A DNA stretch of 64,000 nucleotides from Rhodococcus sp. IEGM 1409 (GCF_030056735.1 NZ_JASHKN010000010.1:221368-285367), one strand, 5' to 3'. Positions 52,699 through 62,450 are shown, counted from the stretch's first letter. Translations and numbers: made by a program. The notes: a model not told the origin generated them from the sequence alone.

Positions 52699-53279
52699 AC
52701 TGGATGTCGGCGGCGATGATCGCATTGGCGCTCGTGGTCATTCCCACTCGTCGCGGTGCTTCGGTCAGGGCGGCGGGAATTCTGTTCACGGACACAACAA
52801 CAGAAGTTTCGGTTTCGGTCCCGGACAAGCCGGATCCACTGGCGGTAGCAGCAAGTCTCGACCTTCTCGGAGCCTGCCTACGTGCTGGGCTTCCCGTCTC
52901 CGCCGCGATCACTGCGATGGCGTCAACGGCACCGAAAACGATGGCCGACTCGCTTCGTCGCGTCGCCGACCTCCTCGCGCTCGGTGCCGACCCCGATACT
53001 GCGTGGAGCGAAGCCGCACTCGATCCGGACACCGAAGCTCTGGCCAGAATGGCTCGGCGTTCTGCCCGTTCGGGTTCGTCGTTGTCGTCGTCCATGACCG
53101 AACTCGCCGAGCATAGTCGCGGTGAGGCCGAGGATCGGGCTGCTGCTGCCGCCGAACGCGCGGGAGTGTTGATCAGCGGCCCACTCGGGCTGTGTTTCCT
53201 GCCCGCCTTCATCGCCTTGGGCATCGTCCCAGTGGTGATCGGGCTTGCCACGACTGTGCTCGGTAACGGCCTGCTGTGA
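52695..53279 (+). CDS. tadC: Tad pilus inner-membrane protein TadC
   Basis: 194-residue T2SS F-domain protein: LDLLGACLRAGLPVSAAITA, DLLALGADPDTAWSEAA and MARRSARSGSSLSSSM are typical, followed by a terminal membrane region GPLGLCFLPAFIALGIVPVV. GTG 52695 overlaps the tadB stop (GTGA); it is shorter than gram-negative TadC but normal for actinobacteria. Confidence 0.87.
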   Translation: MNWMSAAMIALALVVIPTRRGASVRAAGILFTDTTTEVSVSVPDKPDPLAVAASLDLLGACLRAGLPVSAAITAMASTAPKTMADSLRRVADLLALGADPDTAWSEAALDPDTEALARMARRSARSGSSLSSSMTELAEHSRGEAEDRAAAAAERAGVLISGPLGLCFLPAFIALGIVPVVIGLATTVLGNGLL

Positions 53280-53344
53280 GCCGGTTCCGTGTGAAAGCTC
53301 CTGCGGCAGAAGTGCTGCCACAGGTTTCGATTGAAGGGGGAGCA

Positions 53345-53548
53345 ATGATTTCGAAGACGTTGAGGTCGGTGTCGGCCAGATTTGCCCTGTTGGTTGCCGA
53401 GGACGACGGCATGTCCACCGCGGAGTACGCGATCGGCACGATTGCGGCGGCGGCGTTCGGAGCCGTCCTGTACACCGTGGTCACCGGTGACTCCATCGTC
53501 TCCGCGCTGACGGGCATCATCGACAAGGCGCTCAAGACGGCTGTGTGA
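53345..53548 (+). CDS. DUF4244 Flp-type pilin
   Basis: 67-residue prepilin (Rv3656c-like). After a basic leader, the prepilin-peptidase site is DDG/MSTAEYAIG with Glu at +5 and Tyr at +6 of the mature form, followed by a hydrophobic helix TIAAAAFGAVLYTVVTG. It is the main pilin candidate of this tad locus. ATG 53345 has AAGGGGGA upstream; the frame is open to 53276 but the leader then would be too long. No prepilin peptidase gene is seen nearby. Confidence 0.88.
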   Translation: MISKTLRSVSARFALLVAEDDGMSTAEYAIGTIAAAAFGAVLYTVVTGDSIVSALTGIIDKALKTAV

Positions 53549-53907
53549 TGTTGTCCACGAGAGGTATTCGGCAAGCCGACGACGGCGCCGTGACGGTCGA
53601 GGCCGCGATTGCCCTGGCTTCGATCGTCACTGTGGTCGTGCTGTGTATCGGCGGAGTCCTGGCGGTGTCGATGCAGGTTCGGTGTGTTGACGCCGCTCGT
53701 GAGGCTGCACGTCTGGTGGCACGTGGTGATCGTGAGTCTGCGGTCACCACGGCCCGCCGGATCGCTCCCGATGGTGCATCTGTCTCGGTGGAGATCGTGG
53801 ACGGCTTTGCGGTGGCTGTCGTCAGCGCCGAAAGTACGTTGCTGCCGTTGGTCGATATTTCTTCCGAGGCGGTGGCAGCAGTCGAGCCAGGGGTGGGGGA
53901 GGGGTGA
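53548..53907 (+). CDS. tadE: TadE-like pseudopilin (Rv3655c-like)
   Basis: 119-residue protein with one N-terminal TM helix preceded by the TadE signature DDGAVTVEAAIALASIVTVV; the Glu in TVEAA corresponds to pilin Glu5. After the helix comes VRCVDAAREAARLVARGDRE, typical for the family. Start ATG 53548 overlaps the DUF4244 stop by one base (GTG 53545 also possible). It is a minor pilin of the Tad system. Confidence 0.88.
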   Translation: MLSTRGIRQADDGAVTVEAAIALASIVTVVVLCIGGVLAVSMQVRCVDAAREAARLVARGDRESAVTTARRIAPDGASVSVEIVDGFAVAVVSAESTLLPLVDISSEAVAAVEPGVGEG

Positions 53908-54254
53908 ACCTACGTGACGACGAGGGTGTTGCCACGGTTCTGGCATGCTGCATTCTGGCGGCGATCGTGCTGGTGACCGGCGGGATACTGCATGTCGGGT
54001 CCGCGGTGGTGGCCAGGCACACGGCGCAGTCGGCGGCTGATCTTTCTGCCCTCGGCGGGGCGGGCGCCTTGGACGGCGGTGACGAGGCGGCGTGTGAGAT
54101 GTCCGCGGTGATCGCGGAGCGGATGCGTACGGTGCTCGAGGAGTGCGACGTCCAGGGGTGGGATGTAGTCGTCGAGATACGCGCACCGGTGTTGTTGTCG
54201 GGCTTCGGAATCCGTGATGCGCAGGCTTACGCTCGTGCGGGTCCGGTCAGCTGA
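53904..54254 (+). CDS. TadE-like / Rv3654c-family pseudopilin
   Basis: 116-residue protein. The DDEGVATVLACCILAAIVLV helix and RHTAQSAADLSALGGAGAL are the hallmarks of the Rv3654c family (TadG-like Flp-associated proteins). The tail has two Cys (EAACEMS, LEECDV), possibly a disulfide outside the cell. GTG 53904 overlaps the tadE stop by four bases. Last gene of the tad operon; it ends seven bases before the convergent helicase stop. Confidence 0.85.
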   Translation: MNLRDDEGVATVLACCILAAIVLVTGGILHVGSAVVARHTAQSAADLSALGGAGALDGGDEAACEMSAVIAERMRTVLEECDVQGWDVVVEIRAPVLLSGFGIRDAQAYARAGPVS

Positions 54255-54261
54255 TCGCGTT

Positions 54262-56610
54262 TCAGCTGATCGTGTCGATGACGGCGGTCAGAACCTTCAC
54301 CGCACCGTCCTTGTCGAGCGGATCGTTTCCGTTGCCGCACTTGGGTGAATAGACGCAGGACGGGCAGCCGTGAGCGCATTCGCAAGACAGGATGGCGTCC
54401 CGCGTCGCGGTGAGCCATCGTGACAGTTCGCTGTGCCCCCGGTCGGCGAATCCGGCGCCGCCGGCATGACCGTCGTAGACGAAGACCGTCGGGAGCCCGG
54501 TGTCCGCGTGCATCGCGGTCGATACTCCGCCGATGTCTCCGCGGTCGCAGATCGCCACCAGCGGCAGAAGTCCGATCGCTGCATGTTCGGCGGCATGCAG
54601 TGATCCGGGGAACCGTTCGGGCGGCACCCCGATGGATTCGAGAAGTTCCGGCGTGACCGTGTACATCACTGCCCTGGTGGGCAAAGTGTGTGCGGGCATG
54701 TCGAGTTCGATCGAGTCGAGGACTTCACCCGAAGTCAACCGTCGTAGGTATCCGACGACTTGATGTGTCACCTCGACCTGGACGAGAGCGACGGCGATGT
54801 CGCCGTAGTTCTTGTGCTCGAGTTGTTCGGTAATCGTGATTTCGGTGGTCTCGCGGGCCGAGGTGGTCCAGTCCGGATTCTCGGTGTGTACCAGTGCAAG
54901 TCCGACGTCGAGGTCCAGTTCGTCGACGACGTAGGTCTCGCCTTGGTGGATGTGGACGGCGCCGGGATGAACTGTGGCGGGAGCGCGGCCCGCGTCGACA
55001 GTGCCGAGCATCCGGCCGGATTCACCGTCGACAATGGCCACCTGTGTTCCGATACCGCCGCGAATGTCCAAAGAGCCGTGGGGGTTCGAATCAGCGGTGA
55101 CGAACCATCCGTGCTTTCGGCGCCGGATCTTGCCGTCCTCCGACAGTCTGGTCAGAACCTCGAGAGCCCCGAATGCGTCCACCTCGGCGTCGGAAAGGGG
55201 GAGTTCCATTGCAGCGCAGAGAAGTTGTGGTCCTAGAACGTACGGATTTCCCGGATCTGTCACCGTCGCCTCGACGGGTTTGTCCAGTACTGCCGACGGA
55301 TGGTGAACGAGGTAGGTGTCGAGTGGATCGTCGCGGGCGATCAACACGACGAGTGAACCCTCACCGCGTCGCCCGGAGCGACCGGCCTGCTGCCAGAACG
55401 ACGCGACGGTGCCCGGGAAGCCCGCCACGACAACGGCGTCGAGGCCTGCGATGTCGACGCCGAGCTCCAGTGCGTTGGTGGTGGCTGCGCCCAGCAGTGT
55501 GCCGTCGGCGAGTGCAGCTTCCAGTTCGCGTCGGTCCTCGGCCAGATATCCGGCGCGATACGACGCAACTCGCTCGGCGAGCTCCGGGTCCACCTCTGCG
55601 AGTAGACGTTTGGTGGCCATCGCGGTCAATTCGGCGCCGCGGCGGGAGCGAACGAAGGTGAGAGTGCGGGCGCCCTCGATCATGAGGTCGGCCATGATCC
55701 GCGCTGCTTCCGCGCCGGCGGGACGTCGTACCGGGCTACCGTTTTCGCCGGTCAATGCTTCGAGCAGCGGCGGTTCCCACAGTGCGACGGTGCGTGGGCC
55801 GTGCGGCGATCCGTCTTCCGTGACCTCGGCGCAGTGGGCGCCGATCAGTCGCGAGGCCGCCGCGCCGGGATCTGCCGTGGTTGCGCTGGCCAGGATGAAG
55901 GTGGGTTCGGCGCCGTAACGGGCTGCAATCCTGCGCAGTCGCCGGATCACGAGCGCTACGTTCGATCCGAAGACTCCCCTGTAGGAGTGGCATTCGTCGA
56001 TGATCACGTATTTCAGGTTGCGGAAGAAGTGCGCCCATCGCTGATGGGTCCGGAGCAGTGAAATGTGGATCATGTCGGGGTTGGTGAAGAGCCAGCGCGA
56101 GTTCTCGCGTGCCCAGGTGCGGAGTTCTTGCGAGGTGTCGCCGTCGTACGCACTGGCGTTGGTGCTGCGAAGTTCGACGTCGAAGTCGGTGAGGGACAGC
56201 ACTGCTCGCAGTTGATCTGAACCCAGCGCTTTGGTGGGGGAGAGGTAGAGGGCAGTTGCGAGCGGATCGGTTGCCATCGCCGTCAGCACCGGGAGTTGGT
56301 ATGCCAGAGACTTACCCGACGCCGTACCGGTGGCTACGACCACGTGTTTTCCGTCGTATGCGAGGCCGGCGGCCTCACTCTGGTGGATCCACGGGGACCG
56401 GACGCTGTGTTCGGCGAGCGCGCGTACGACGCTGGGGTGCACCCACTCCGGCCATTCGGTGAACTCGGCTACGCGGGCAGGTAACTGCGCGGTGAACATC
56501 AGTGGTTTTTCGCTTCCACTGACCCCGGCGACGACGCGATCGAGCAGCATCTGCCCGTAGGTCTCGGCAGGCTTCCCTCCCGGGGCGGGGATCGGGGAAG
56601 GTGCGTTCAC
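54262..56610 (-). CDS. SftH/Hrq1/MrfA-type DEAD/DEAH-box DNA helicase with DUF1998
   Basis: 782-residue superfamily 2 helicase (Rv3649-like). Motif I is ATGTASGKS, motif II VIIDECHSY (DECH), motif III ILASATT, motif VI QQAGRSGRRGE. The C-terminal DUF1998 region has a four-Cys cluster CECAHGCPSC and then YSPKCGNGND, expected to bind zinc. Mycobacterial SftH is a 3'-to-5' DNA translocase, and Bacillus MrfA of this clade repairs mitomycin damage, so DNA-repair work is likely. GTG 56610 is chosen: GGAGAG upstream and the family N-terminus follow, while the frame open to 57096 overlaps cspA. Confidence 0.88.
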   Translation of the reverse strand: MNAPSPIPAPGGKPAETYGQMLLDRVVAGVSGSEKPLMFTAQLPARVAEFTEWPEWVHPSVVRALAEHSVRSPWIHQSEAAGLAYDGKHVVVATGTASGKSLAYQLPVLTAMATDPLATALYLSPTKALGSDQLRAVLSLTDFDVELRSTNASAYDGDTSQELRTWARENSRWLFTNPDMIHISLLRTHQRWAHFFRNLKYVIIDECHSYRGVFGSNVALVIRRLRRIAARYGAEPTFILASATTADPGAAASRLIGAHCAEVTEDGSPHGPRTVALWEPPLLEALTGENGSPVRRPAGAEAARIMADLMIEGARTLTFVRSRRGAELTAMATKRLLAEVDPELAERVASYRAGYLAEDRRELEAALADGTLLGAATTNALELGVDIAGLDAVVVAGFPGTVASFWQQAGRSGRRGEGSLVVLIARDDPLDTYLVHHPSAVLDKPVEATVTDPGNPYVLGPQLLCAAMELPLSDAEVDAFGALEVLTRLSEDGKIRRRKHGWFVTADSNPHGSLDIRGGIGTQVAIVDGESGRMLGTVDAGRAPATVHPGAVHIHQGETYVVDELDLDVGLALVHTENPDWTTSARETTEITITEQLEHKNYGDIAVALVQVEVTHQVVGYLRRLTSGEVLDSIELDMPAHTLPTRAVMYTVTPELLESIGVPPERFPGSLHAAEHAAIGLLPLVAICDRGDIGGVSTAMHADTGLPTVFVYDGHAGGAGFADRGHSELSRWLTATRDAILSCECAHGCPSCVYSPKCGNGNDPLDKDGAVKVLTAVIDTIS

Positions 56611-57006
56611 GTGACTCTCCGGGCTCGGCGTTGGGGTGTAACGGCAATCGGAAACTGTCGCTACCTGCAGTTTTGATGATACGCAACGGCCAGCGGTCTT
56701 GGTGGAACCGGGTGGTCGGCGCGCACGCGGGAAAGCACGATCGCGGGCTTTTTTCTCGTAGCGAACTTTTAACGTTTTTAGTTCCGATTTCGACTGTTGT
56801 GCACGCGGAGAACATGGTTGACTGACAATCGGTCGCAGCTTCTGTGTTCGTAGGCTTGAGAAAGTGCACGCTCGCAGGATCGTTGTTGCGGGCGCGGTGC
56901 TCTTGCCTTTCCTGAGGGGGAAATAAAGACGTACAGCGGTCGGAACCGGCCCGGTGGACTGTAAGGGCTGTTCACCGAATCCGGTGTTAGAAAGAGAAGG
57001 AAAAGC
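56611..57006. other. Divergent promoter region between helicase and cspA genes
   Basis: 396 bases without a gene. It contains an AT-rich patch (56760-56800) unusual for this genome, a TTGACT at 56818-56823, and the last about 145 bases probably form the long cspA leader, with AGAAGGAAAA as ribosome site. No firm promoter or riboswitch could be set. Confidence 0.5.
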
Positions 57007-57210
57007 ATGGCACAGGGCACTGTGAAGTGGTTCAACGCTGAAAAGGGCTTCGGCTTCATCGCTCCCGAAGACGGTTCCGCAGACGTCTTCGTTCACTACT
57101 CCGAAATTCAGGGCAACGGCTTCCGTACCCTCGAGGAGAACCAGCGTGTGGAGTTCGAGGTCGGCCAGGGCACCAAGGGTCCCCAGGCTACCGGCGTTCG
57201 CGCGGTCTGA
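57007..57210 (+). CDS. cspA: Cold-shock protein (CspA family)
   Basis: 67-residue single cold-shock domain. [20 protein letters not shown] carries RNP-1 (KGFGFI) and VFVHYSEI carries RNP-2. It binds single-stranded RNA/DNA and keeps mRNA unfolded; in mycobacteria the gene has the same position. A strong terminator follows. Confidence 0.96.
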   Translation: MAQGTVKWFNAEKGFGFIAPEDGSADVFVHYSEIQGNGFRTLEENQRVEFEVGQGTKGPQATGVRAV

Positions 57211-57250
57211 TTTTTCCGCTCACTTGCTGAGCGAATAGTTCGGACAGTAT

Positions 57251-57284
57251 TTGTCCCCCATCGCATCTGTGCGATGGGGGACAA
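57251..57284 (+). terminator. Intrinsic terminator after cspA
   Basis: Perfect 15-bp stem (57251-57265 and 57270-57284), TCTG loop, followed by ATCTTTTC. It starts 40 bases after the stop codon. Confidence 0.9.
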
Positions 57285-57395
57285 ATCTTTTCGGTGCAAG
57301 CAAGTACCTTCTCCGTCCGGGGTGAATGGACGCAGCTGTTCGACCACGGCCGGTCGTCTATGCCGTCAATACCTTCGTGGCTTACGTTTCACTCT

Positions 57396-57980
57396 GTGAG
57401 CCAACTGTCCTTTTTCTCTGCCGAGTCGATTCCACCTGCCGTGACGGACCTTGCCGGAATGCTGGCCGGACCGGGTCAGGTCGTGACCTCGGAGGATCGT
57501 GCCCGGATCTCGATCGTCGTGGATCGGGACTGGAGAGCGCAGGCCGTGGCCGAGTTGATCGCGCAGTGTGGACTCGGGGCCGAGGTGACGCGCAGTGACG
57601 AGGGCAGTCCACTCGTGCGTACTCAGTCGACGCCCGCACTACTTCCGCTGTCCGTGCAGTGGACCAAGGGAGCGGTGAAGGCAGTGCCAGTCGGTTGGGT
57701 GCCGAACTCCCGCCAACTCCGAGTCTGGGCCGTCGCCGCCGGCCGCCTCGAAGAAGGCGGTGAACGGTTCGTGTTCGGCCTCGACCCCCATGCCAAGGAG
57801 ACGCACGCTCCGCTCGCTCAGGCCTTGATGCGTGTTGGTATCGCGCCGACCCAACTGGGTAACCGGACACCGGGCCCGGGGCTCCGTGTGTCGGGAAAGA
57901 AGAGACTGACAAAGCTCGTCGAATACCTCGGTGAGGCGCCGAAACACATCGACACTTCGGTCGCCTGGCCGCACGTCTGA
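57396..57980 (+). CDS. Conserved hypothetical protein (Rv3647c-like)
   Basis: 194-residue soluble protein of unknown function found in actinobacteria between cspA and topA. Visible conserved-looking parts are SQLSFFSAESIPPAVTDLAG, WTKGAVKAVPVGWVPNSRQL and RVSGKKRLTKLVEYLGEAP, which is basic and may bind nucleic acid. GTG 57396 is preferred over the longer frames to 57360 and 57294 because the family start SQLSFFSA follows it. Confidence 0.75.
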   Translation: MSQLSFFSAESIPPAVTDLAGMLAGPGQVVTSEDRARISIVVDRDWRAQAVAELIAQCGLGAEVTRSDEGSPLVRTQSTPALLPLSVQWTKGAVKAVPVGWVPNSRQLRVWAVAAGRLEEGGERFVFGLDPHAKETHAPLAQALMRVGIAPTQLGNRTPGPGLRVSGKKRLTKLVEYLGEAPKHIDTSVAWPHV

Positions 57981-58149
57981 CGGTGTCGATGCCGCGTGTC
58001 CGACTGGGCCCATACTGTACTGATCTGCACGAATGTCTTGCGGGTATGTCACTCTGTAAAGAGAGACACGGGGTATAACTTGCTCCACACGTCTAGTTCT
58101 GAAGAACTGCCGACGGCAGTGAACGTCCAAAGGAAGGCTCGGGCAGCAG

Positions 58150-61080
58150 GTGGCTAAAGCGGACAACGGCAGCGGTCAGGGAGCGTCCGGTAACCCTCGT
58201 CGCCTCGTGATCGTCGAGTCACCGACCAAGGCGCGCAAAATCGCTCCCTACCTCGGTAAGGACTACGTCGTCGAGGCGTCGGTCGGTCACATTCGCGACC
58301 TGCCACGCGGCGCAGCAGACGTTCCGGCCAAGTACAAGGGCGAGTCCTGGGCCCGCCTCGGCGTCAACGTCGATCACGACTTCGAGCCGCTCTATGTCGT
58401 GAGCCCGGAAAAGAAGGGCAAGGTCGCCGAACTCAAGTCTCTGTTGAAGGACGCCGACGAGCTCTTCCTCGCAACTGACCCCGACCGCGAGGGCGAGGCA
58501 ATCGCCTGGCATCTCCTCGAGACTCTCAAGCCCAAGATTCCGGTTCGTCGAATGGTCTTCCACGAGATCACCGAGCCGGCAATTCGTGCTGCCGCCGAAG
58601 ACACCCGCGAACTCGACACCGACCTCGTCGATGCTCAGGAAACCCGCCGCATCCTCGACCGTCTCTACGGTTACGAGGTAAGCCCGGTTCTCTGGAAAAA
58701 GGTCATGCCGAAGCTCTCGGCCGGCCGCGTCCAGTCGGTGGCCACTCGCGTCATCGTCCAGCGCGAACGCGAGCGCATGGCGTTCAAGTCGGCGTCGTAC
58801 TGGGACATTTCCGCGACGCTCGACGCCGGTGCAGAGGCCAGTCCGCGTAGTTTCGGTGCTCGCCTCGTCTCCGTCGACGGTTCGCGTGTCGCGTCCGGCC
58901 GTGATTTCGGAGCTGACGGAAAGCTCAAGGGCAGCGCGGTCACCGTGCTCGACGAGGCCTATGCGCGTCGTCTCGCGGAAGCGTTGCAGGGCGTCGACCT
59001 CACGGTGTCGTCCGCCGAGGACAAGCCGTACACCCGCAAGCCGTACCCGCCGTTCATGACGTCGACGCTCCAGCAGGAGGCCGGACGCAAGCTTCGTTTC
59101 ACGTCCGAGCGCGCCATGCGTATCGCGCAGCGTCTGTACGAAAACGGCTACATCACTTACATGCGTACCGACTCGACGACGCTCTCGGAGTCGGCGATCG
59201 CTGCCGCTCGTGCGCAGGCCACCGAGTTGTACGGTCCTGAATACGTCCATCCGACGCCGCGTCAGTACACCCGCAAGGTCAAGAACGCGCAGGAAGCCCA
59301 CGAGGCGATCCGCCCCGCTGGTGACGTGTTCCAGACCCCGGGTCAGTTGCACTCCAAGCTCGACTCCGACGAGTTCAAGCTGTACGAACTCATCTGGCAG
59401 CGGACCGTCGCTTCGCAGATGGCCGACGCCCGCGGTACGACGCTGACTCTTCGCATCTCCGGCACAGCAGGCACCGGTGAGGACTGCACGTTCTCCGCTT
59501 CAGGTTGCACCATCGTGTTCGCGGGCTTCCTCAAGGCTTACGTCGAAAGTGTCGACGAAGAGGCCGGCGGTCAGTCCGACGACGCCGAATCCAGGCTTCC
59601 GGTACTGGTCAAGGGTCAGGAAGTCACGGCGACCAAGCTCGATCCCGACGGGCACAGCACCAACCCGCCCGCTCGCTACACAGAAGCCAGCCTGATCAAG
59701 ACGCTCGAAGAACTCGGCATCGGCCGTCCTTCGACCTACTCGTCGATCATCAAGACCATCCTCGATCGCGGATACGTCTACAAACGTGGCAGCGCACTGG
59801 TTCCGTCCTGGGTGGCGTTTGCCGTCATCGGACTGCTCGAGGTGCACTTCGGCCGTTTGGTCGACTTCGACTTCACGGCCGGAATGGAAGACGATCTCGA
59901 CGCGATCGCCGGCGGCCGTGAGCAGCGTGGCAACTGGCTGAGCAGCTTCTACTTCGGCGGCGAGACAGGCGCAGAAGGTTCGGTGGCCCGCGAGGGCGGC
60001 CTGAAGAAGATGGTCGGCGTCAACCTCGAGGAGATCGACGCCCGCGAGGTCAACTCCATCCGTCTCTTCGACGACGCCGAGGGCCGCGAGGTTCACGTGC
60101 GTGTCGGCCGATTCGGCCCCTACCTCGAGCGCATGGTTCAGAATCCGGATGATCCCGAAGGCGATCAGATCTCGCAGCGGGCCAATCTTCCCGATGACCT
60201 GCCGCCGGACGAACTCACCCCCGAGTACGCCGAGAAGCTGTTCTCGACGCCTCAGGAGGGCCGCAAGCTGGGCGTCGACCCATTGACGGGCCACGAGATC
60301 GTCGCGAAGGAAGGCCGCTTCGGTCCCTACGTGACTGAGATCCTGCCCGAGCCTCCGGCCGAACCGGAACCGGACATTGTTCCCGTTCCCGAGCCGGAAG
60401 AAATCAGTTCGGGCAGTACCAAGACTGCGGTGAAGAAGGCCGCGGCCAAGAAGGCGCCGGCGAAGAAGGCTGCCAAGAAGGTCGCGGGCCCCAAGCCGCG
60501 GACGGGGTCGCTGCTCAAGTCCATGGACTTGGCGACGATCACCTTGGAAGATGCGCTCCGTCTGTTGTCGCTTCCTCGCGTCGTGGGTGTCGACCCGGAA
60601 TCGAAGGAAGAGATCACTGCGCAGAACGGCCGTTACGGTCCGTACCTGAAAAAGGGCACGGACTCGCGTTCGCTCGCCAACGAAGAGCAGATGTTCACCG
60701 TCACTCTCGACGAGGCGCTCAAGATCTACGCCGAGCCGAAGCGTCGTGGGCGTCAGGCCTCGGCAACGCCTCCGTTGCGTGAGCTGGGCGTCGATCCGGT
60801 CAGCGAGAAGCCGATGGTGATCAAGGACGGCCGTTTCGGTCCGTACGTCACCGACGGCGAGACCAACGCCAGCCTTCGCAAGGACGACGACGTCGAATCC
60901 ATTTCCGATGCTCGTGCGTCGGAGTTGCTGGCTGATCGTCGTGCTCGCGGCCCGGTCAAGAAAAAGGCAGCAGCCAAGAAGGCTCCGGCGAAGAAGGCCG
61001 CTGCCAAGAAGACAGCCGCCAAGAAGGCCCCGGCAAAGAAGGCAGCTGCCAAGAAGGCTCCGGCGAAGAAGGACTCGTAG
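58150..61080 (+). CDS. topA: DNA topoisomerase I
   Basis: 976-residue type IA topoisomerase that relaxes negative supercoils. The TOPRIM domain starts RLVIVESPTKARKI, with the metal site TDPDREGEAIAWHL. The catalytic Tyr337 is in GYITYMRTDSTTLS. C-terminal repeats each carry an RFGPY or RYGPY core (GRFGPYLER, GRFGPYVTE, GRYGPYLKK, GRFGPYVTD), the actinobacterial replacement for zinc fingers. Two Lys/Ala stretches (KKAAAKKAPAKK type) end the protein and promote DNA binding. Start GTG 58150. Essential in mycobacteria. Confidence 0.97.
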   Translation: MAKADNGSGQGASGNPRRLVIVESPTKARKIAPYLGKDYVVEASVGHIRDLPRGAADVPAKYKGESWARLGVNVDHDFEPLYVVSPEKKGKVAELKSLLKDADELFLATDPDREGEAIAWHLLETLKPKIPVRRMVFHEITEPAIRAAAEDTRELDTDLVDAQETRRILDRLYGYEVSPVLWKKVMPKLSAGRVQSVATRVIVQRERERMAFKSASYWDISATLDAGAEASPRSFGARLVSVDGSRVASGRDFGADGKLKGSAVTVLDEAYARRLAEALQGVDLTVSSAEDKPYTRKPYPPFMTSTLQQEAGRKLRFTSERAMRIAQRLYENGYITYMRTDSTTLSESAIAAARAQATELYGPEYVHPTPRQYTRKVKNAQEAHEAIRPAGDVFQTPGQLHSKLDSDEFKLYELIWQRTVASQMADARGTTLTLRISGTAGTGEDCTFSASGCTIVFAGFLKAYVESVDEEAGGQSDDAESRLPVLVKGQEVTATKLDPDGHSTNPPARYTEASLIKTLEELGIGRPSTYSSIIKTILDRGYVYKRGSALVPSWVAFAVIGLLEVHFGRLVDFDFTAGMEDDLDAIAGGREQRGNWLSSFYFGGETGAEGSVAREGGLKKMVGVNLEEIDAREVNSIRLFDDAEGREVHVRVGRFGPYLERMVQNPDDPEGDQISQRANLPDDLPPDELTPEYAEKLFSTPQEGRKLGVDPLTGHEIVAKEGRFGPYVTEILPEPPAEPEPDIVPVPEPEEISSGSTKTAVKKAAAKKAPAKKAAKKVAGPKPRTGSLLKSMDLATITLEDALRLLSLPRVVGVDPESKEEITAQNGRYGPYLKKGTDSRSLANEEQMFTVTLDEALKIYAEPKRRGRQASATPPLRELGVDPVSEKPMVIKDGRFGPYVTDGETNASLRKDDDVESISDARASELLADRRARGPVKKKAAAKKAPAKKAAAKKTAAKKAPAKKAAAKKAPAKKDS

Positions 61081-61113
61081 GGCTTCGTCGGTGCCGACGG
61101 TTAGGGTTTTTGC

Positions 61114-62343
61114 ATGAGTACTGAAGTGGCCGAACGAGGTGTGTTCGGTCGGCTGGTGGGTCAGCACGACGTCGAGAAAAGTCTGCGTGATGCTGCACTG
61201 TCGGCTCGCGGCGATTCCAGCGGCTCGGAAATGACTCACGCGTGGCTGTTCACCGGGCCACCTGGCTCGGGTCGTTCGGTTGCTGCTCTCTGCTTCGCCG
61301 CAGCCCTGCAATGCACCTCCGAGGGTGCACCAGGGTGCGGTGAGTGCCATGCGTGTACGACGACGATGGGCGGCACCCACGGTGACGTACGACGGATCAT
61401 CCCCGACGGCCTGAGCATCAGCGTCAAAGGCATGCGCGAGATAGTCAACATCGCTTCGCGTCGGCCGACGACGGGGCGGTGGCAGGTCATCGTGGTCGAG
61501 GACGCCGATCGTTTGACCGAAGGCGCGGCCAACGCACTCCTGAAGGTTGTCGAGGAGCCACCGGACCGCACGGTCATCCTGCTCTGCGCGCCAACGACCG
61601 ATCCGGAAGACATGTCCGTCACCTTGCGCTCGCGGTGCCGGCACATGCCGTTGGTGACGCCGTCCGTCGAATCGATCGCTCAGGTGCTGATCGACCGCGA
61701 CGGCCTGGATCCGGAGCGGGCGAGAATCGCCGCATCGATCAGCGGTGGACATGTCGGTCGGGCGCGGCGCCTTGCTACCGACGACAGTGCGCGGGACGAG
61801 CGTCAGCGTTCGTTGCGGCTAGCTGCTGACGCTATCGGTGCGTCGACGGCCTACAAGGCCGCCGAGAACCTGGTGAAGTCGATCGAGGCCGACACCAAGG
61901 CGTTCTACGCCGAACTCAAAGAACAGGAACTCGAAGAGCTCAAGGTCTCGTTGGGTGGCGGTGGTACCGGCAAGGGAACGGCCGGGACTCTGCGCGGATC
62001 GGCTGGTCTGATCAAAGACCTCGAAGCGCGTCAGAAATCGCGTGACACGCGGGCCCGCCGCGATCTCCTCGACCGGACCCTGATCGACCTGGCCGGCATG
62101 TACCGGGACGCACTTTCCTACTCACTGGGATCGACGTCGACGGCGACCCATCCCGACATGGCTCGTCAGGCCGCCGAGTTGGCTGCCCGAACGTCCCCGG
62201 AGGGGTTGCTGAAGTGCATCGAAGCGGTGCTCGAATGCCGTGAGGCTGTCGACTTCAACGTCAAGTTGCAGTGGGCGCTCGACGCGATGGTCGCTTCCAT
62301 CGGAGCCTCTTTCAGACCCCCGTTTTCGCGATCCGGGGGTTGA
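61114..62343 (+). CDS. holB: DNA polymerase III delta' subunit
   Basis: 409-residue clamp-loader subunit (Rv3644c-like). The P-loop position reads GPPGSGRSVAA, with Arg in place of the catalytic Lys, and the zinc motif is CGECHACTT with Cys upstream. VVEDADRLTEGAANALLKVV and EEPP, then LRSRCRH (sensor region), complete the pattern. Delta' normally does not hydrolyse ATP, so the altered P-loop fits. It starts 33 bases after topA and ends just before tRNA-Thr. Confidence 0.93.
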   Translation: MSTEVAERGVFGRLVGQHDVEKSLRDAALSARGDSSGSEMTHAWLFTGPPGSGRSVAALCFAAALQCTSEGAPGCGECHACTTTMGGTHGDVRRIIPDGLSISVKGMREIVNIASRRPTTGRWQVIVVEDADRLTEGAANALLKVVEEPPDRTVILLCAPTTDPEDMSVTLRSRCRHMPLVTPSVESIAQVLIDRDGLDPERARIAASISGGHVGRARRLATDDSARDERQRSLRLAADAIGASTAYKAAENLVKSIEADTKAFYAELKEQELEELKVSLGGGGTGKGTAGTLRGSAGLIKDLEARQKSRDTRARRDLLDRTLIDLAGMYRDALSYSLGSTSTATHPDMARQAAELAARTSPEGLLKCIEAVLECREAVDFNVKLQWALDAMVASIGASFRPPFSRSGG

Positions 62344-62373
62344 CCAGATAGACTCGCCACCGCCGAAAGGCAC

Positions 62374-62446
62374 GCTGCCTTAGCTCAGTCGGTAGAGCAT
62401 TTCACTCGTAATGAAAAGGTCGAGAGTTCGATTCTCTCAGGCAGCT
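62374..62446 (+). tRNA. tRNA-Thr (anticodon CGT)
   Basis: Acceptor stem GCTGCCT/AGGCAGC, D-arm TAGCTCAGTCGGTAGAGCA, anticodon stem TTTCA/TGAAA around CTCGTAA (anticodon CGT), T-arm with GTTCGATTC. Discriminator T; CCA not encoded. Confidence 0.95.
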
Positions 62447-62450
62447 CAGC

